Shown here piece by piece: positions 36,649 through 39,143 of a stretch of 39,143 nt of DNA. Position 1 is the stretch's first letter, and every line of letters starts with the position of its first letter. The stretch comes from an uncultured Alphaproteobacteria bacterium (GTDB lineage Bacteria; Pseudomonadota; Alphaproteobacteria; CAAHEQ01; UBA3637), in the NCBI GenBank assembly GCA_944392585.1, contig CALXXA010000032.1:1-39143 (forward strand), written 5' to 3'. The notes below the pieces were generated by a model. It had not been told where the DNA came from. It was given only the letters and a program-made list of their open reading frames with translations, and did no database searches. The position numbers were made by a program, and so were the translations under genes.

Positions 36649-39143
36649 CTAATTTTTTAAAACAGATATTATTGTTTTTTGAACTTCCGGGTGCTTTTCT
36701 TTTTTTAACACTTCCAAGTATTTACGTAACTCTTTTGGTTGCAACCCCATACGTCCCAAAGCCCAAACGGCACTTTGCCTGAGCAACGGATTATTATTGG
36801 TTAATAGTCTTACAATATCAGGCAATAAAGAGACATCTCCTATTTTCCGAATACACATTAATGCACATGCTTGTGTCCACGGGGTTCTATATGATGATTT
36901 TGATATAACAAACGCTAATAATTGTGTTATGTTTTTTCCTTTTTTTACAGGGTAATATAATAGTCTTTCAATTCTTTCCTCCATTGTCATTTCTTTTAAC
37001 ACAATCATTAATTTATGTAATTTTTTAGGCATTATATCCTCAATAATCCCAATGGCGGCAACTCTTTGTTCGACTGATGTTTCTTTAGGATTAAGTAATA
37101 TTTCGACAGCTTGTTGAAACAACGTTCCCGTGAATAATAACTTTAGTTCCATTAATAAGCCTTTTCGTATTTGATAAAATTCTTTCTCCAAGGAGTCTCT
37201 TAAATCTCTAAAGACCTCTTCTGCTTCGTACAGCGGGGCATACGAAAAATCTTTCACAAGATACAAAAGTATAATCGCCTGTCGAAAATCTCTATCTATT
37301 AATGGGGCTAGAGATTTCCTTCTCTTCCGATTGGACCATAATAAATTCATATATAATAAGTATTTTAAAATAACCATTCTTTCAACAAAAGGAACTTTAT
37401 GGAGAATCTTCAATAAAACTTTTTGAGCTTCTAAATCTTCTGAAATCCACAAAAAAGAAATTAATGTTTTTTTAATCATTAAAGAGTTTTCTTCTTCTAA
37501 CAATGCTTGTTCTATGGGAGCATATGCTTTTTGTCCATACCCTTTTAAGGCTTCTAAAGCTTCATCTCGTAGTTTCATATCCTCCAATGCTTTAAAAATA
37601 CTTGGCAATAATAGAGGGTTTTGTATTCTTCCAGCCGCCAACAACGCTGTTTGGCGTACTTCTTTATGAGTATCTTTCATTAATGACAGAACTAACCTGT
37701 AAAAACCTTTAACTCCTGTCTCCTCTAAAATTTGAGCAGCTTGTAATCGTTTTTTCTTATCTCGAGAAGCAACTAATTTATTAACACCTTCCGAAGCTAT
37801 TAAAATTCCTTCTCCTCCAACTTTTAGCAGTCCTATAATTGCACCTTTTTTTAAATCCGGATCATCTAAATATAAAATAGCTTTTTCTTGAGCATATTTT
37901 TCTCCCATAGAGCACATTACTCTTAACGCTGTTTGTCGGACAGATAAATCAGGATCTTTTTCCAATAAATCCGATATCATCTTACGCAATCCCGAAATAT
38001 TATTTTTTTCTATTCTATTTAAGGCGAAAACTCGAACAGACGCATCTTTATGCCTAAGAGCCCGCCGAATAAAATTTTTATATCCACTATACTTCGCATC
38101 TTCTAAAACACGTAAAAAATAAATTGCTTCATCGGATTGTTCACTCCTTGTTTTTTCCGTCACAAACGTCATCACTTTCGGCGTGCTAATTAATAATCTT
38201 CCGCCCCGCCAACGAAATGTTTTAAATGATGATAATAGAACTCGCGCATATTCTATTCGAGTCAACCACAAAGTCGCGATAAAGCCAAAAGATAATAAAA
38301 TTCCTAAAATGCTATATGCTTTAGGAAAAGATAAAAAATAAAAAATAACCGCAGAAAAAGCAAAACCAACCGGCTCCAATAAAGATAATCGGAAAACCTT
38401 TAATCTATATTTATGCCCATGCGTTAATGGTCTGGGAATCATTCGGAAATAATATCCAACACAAAAGTATGTAATTATTTCAAAAATTATCTTCGCAAAA
38501 TAAATAACCTCGAAAAGGCCCGCCAAAAAACTTATATACGTTATGACAGGCAATAATGCCAAAATAGTCATTCCATGCAGGATATTAAAACCATTTCTAA
38601 TCTGATAAAGAGACACTATCCCTATTACAGACAAAGCCCCTACGACAGCCCATAAAGTTCCTATTGCTTGAGCTATATTTCCCATATATTGCTCGTTTCT
38701 AAGTAACTCTATATAAAATGTATAATCAATAAAACAGCGAACCGCAGCATATAAAAAAGAAGCGCAGTAAATTAAAAACATAAGGTTAATTTGCGCCGGT
38801 TCGTTCACTCCTCCGTTTTTCTTCAAAGTTCCTTGAGGCGTTTTCCTTTCATATCGAAAAATTATCCGAAACAATGCAAATAAAATCGTCCCTAGTAAAA
38901 CATTCCCCAAAATAATCAGATGAATATCTAAATATTGTGTCAATACGGCAAAAGACAACCCTCCGAAAAACATCCCGAGAAAATCTAATAAAACCAAGCA
39001 TAGGAACTTTTTAGACTGTAAATCTAATACTAAAAATCTAAATGCAAGTCCCCAAAATCCAACTGTTAATAAAAGCTTATATGAATACTTTATAGAAAAG
39101 AAAAAATCTAATGACGGAGCCCATCCTAAATAAAGTGCTAATA
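36649..39143 (-). CDS. NTT/MFS-like transporter fused to HEAT repeats, 5' end missing
   Basis: At least 831 aa; the frame stays open to the right edge, so the start (and some helices) lies outside. The TTG at 38997 is not its start: upstream residues (LALYLGWAPSLDFFF and GFWGLAFRFLVLDL) continue the same membrane domain. The membrane part (to about 260 residues after 38997) has eight or more helices and resembles nucleotide transporter-like proteins (CFIDYTFYIELL, LWAVVGALSVIGIVSLYQI). The rest is soluble HEAT repeats (for example LEKDPDLSVRQTALRVMCSMG and NNPLLRQSAVWALGRMG). It is coupled with the cNMP-domain gene 9 nt downstream. Ligand and direction of transport are unknown. Confidence 0.8.
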   Translation of the reverse strand, partial: LALYLGWAPSLDFFFSIKYSYKLLLTVGFWGLAFRFLVLDLQSKKFLCLVLLDFLGMFFGGLSFAVLTQYLDIHLIILGNVLLGTILFALFRIIFRYERKTPQGTLKKNGGVNEPAQINLMFLIYCASFLYAAVRCFIDYTFYIELLRNEQYMGNIAQAIGTLWAVVGALSVIGIVSLYQIRNGFNILHGMTILALLPVITYISFLAGLFEVIYFAKIIFEIITYFCVGYYFRMIPRPLTHGHKYRLKVFRLSLLEPVGFAFSAVIFYFLSFPKAYSILGILLSFGFIATLWLTRIEYARVLLSSFKTFRWRGGRLLISTPKVMTFVTEKTRSEQSDEAIYFLRVLEDAKYSGYKNFIRRALRHKDASVRVFALNRIEKNNISGLRKMISDLLEKDPDLSVRQTALRVMCSMGEKYAQEKAILYLDDPDLKKGAIIGLLKVGGEGILIASEGVNKLVASRDKKKRLQAAQILEETGVKGFYRLVLSLMKDTHKEVRQTALLAAGRIQNPLLLPSIFKALEDMKLRDEALEALKGYGQKAYAPIEQALLEEENSLMIKKTLISFLWISEDLEAQKVLLKILHKVPFVERMVILKYLLYMNLLWSNRKRRKSLAPLIDRDFRQAIILLYLVKDFSYAPLYEAEEVFRDLRDSLEKEFYQIRKGLLMELKLLFTGTLFQQAVEILLNPKETSVEQRVAAIGIIEDIMPKKLHKLMIVLKEMTMEERIERLLYYPVKKGKNITQLLAFVISKSSYRTPWTQACALMCIRKIGDVSLLPDIVRLLTNNNPLLRQSAVWALGRMGLQPKELRKYLEVLKKEKHPEVQKTIISVLKN

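Noticed and set aside
36649-38997. TTG at 38997 as the true start of the HEAT protein
   Set aside because: The frame continues upstream to the window edge with membrane-helix sequence and no stop, so the gene is partial.

Overview
The window is a 39 kb piece of an AT-rich bacterial chromosome, almost certainly from an alphaproteobacterium. The strongest evidence is gene order. The run ruvA-ruvB-ybgC-tolQ-tolR-tolA-tolB, then pal-cpoB-tilS-ftsH, is typical of Alphaproteobacteria, and dnaN-recF-gyrB is also present. The low GC content, the unusual lipoproteins and an NTT/HEAT-type membrane protein suggest one of the low-GC, host-associated lineages (gut 'RF32-like' or Holosporales/Rickettsiales-like). 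That finer placement is inference from memory, not something the sequence proves. No phage, insertion sequence, CRISPR array or rRNA was found.

Layout. Positions 1-4526 (minus strand) hold the start of an unidentified gene, a ZntB/CorA-type metal transporter with a palindrome over its -10 box, a 71-aa unknown, and three diverged copies of an unrecognised membrane-anchored protein. Two of those copies and the 71-aa gene share one promoter module. Positions 4577-9342 hold dnaN-recF-gyrB. Positions 9533-11381 hold infC, which appears to start at AUA, and mltG, with two tiny ORFs between them. Positions 11484-15194 hold a DsbD/ScsB-like reductase with a probable leaderless promoter, rnhA, an XRE regulator whose frame appears to continue through a classic A-AAA-AAG slippery site, and uppP. 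Positions 15281-23602 hold comEC, a small lipoprotein, a TM2 protein, tRNA-Ser(GGA), a one-domain MGMT-like protein, a phosphoethanolamine-transferase-like protein, an EAL protein, an AsmA-like protein, an unknown, and an atypical NarL/FixJ-type regulator.

Positions 23606-34943 are one long minus-strand block. RuvAB (recombination), YbgC and the Tol-Pal envelope machinery are followed by CpoB, TilS and FtsH. Between tolB and pal, where the two genes are normally adjacent, there are three extra lipoprotein genes. One is acidic with 96-bp repeats, and two are nearly identical 44-aa lipoproteins in tandem. Positions 35144-39143 hold a membrane-anchored parvulin, a small cyclic-nucleotide-binding protein and the 3' part of an NTT/MFS-like transporter fused to HEAT repeats. 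The last gene runs off the right edge.

Most worth following up: (1) the XRE gene with a putative programmed -1 frameshift, together with ATCCTAT-type inverted repeats shared by its own upstream region and the metal transporter promoter; (2) the tandem family of three unknown membrane proteins with a shared promoter; (3) the lipoprotein island inside tol-pal; (4) the AUA start of infC. All functional assignments come from reading motifs by eye, and no database search was run.
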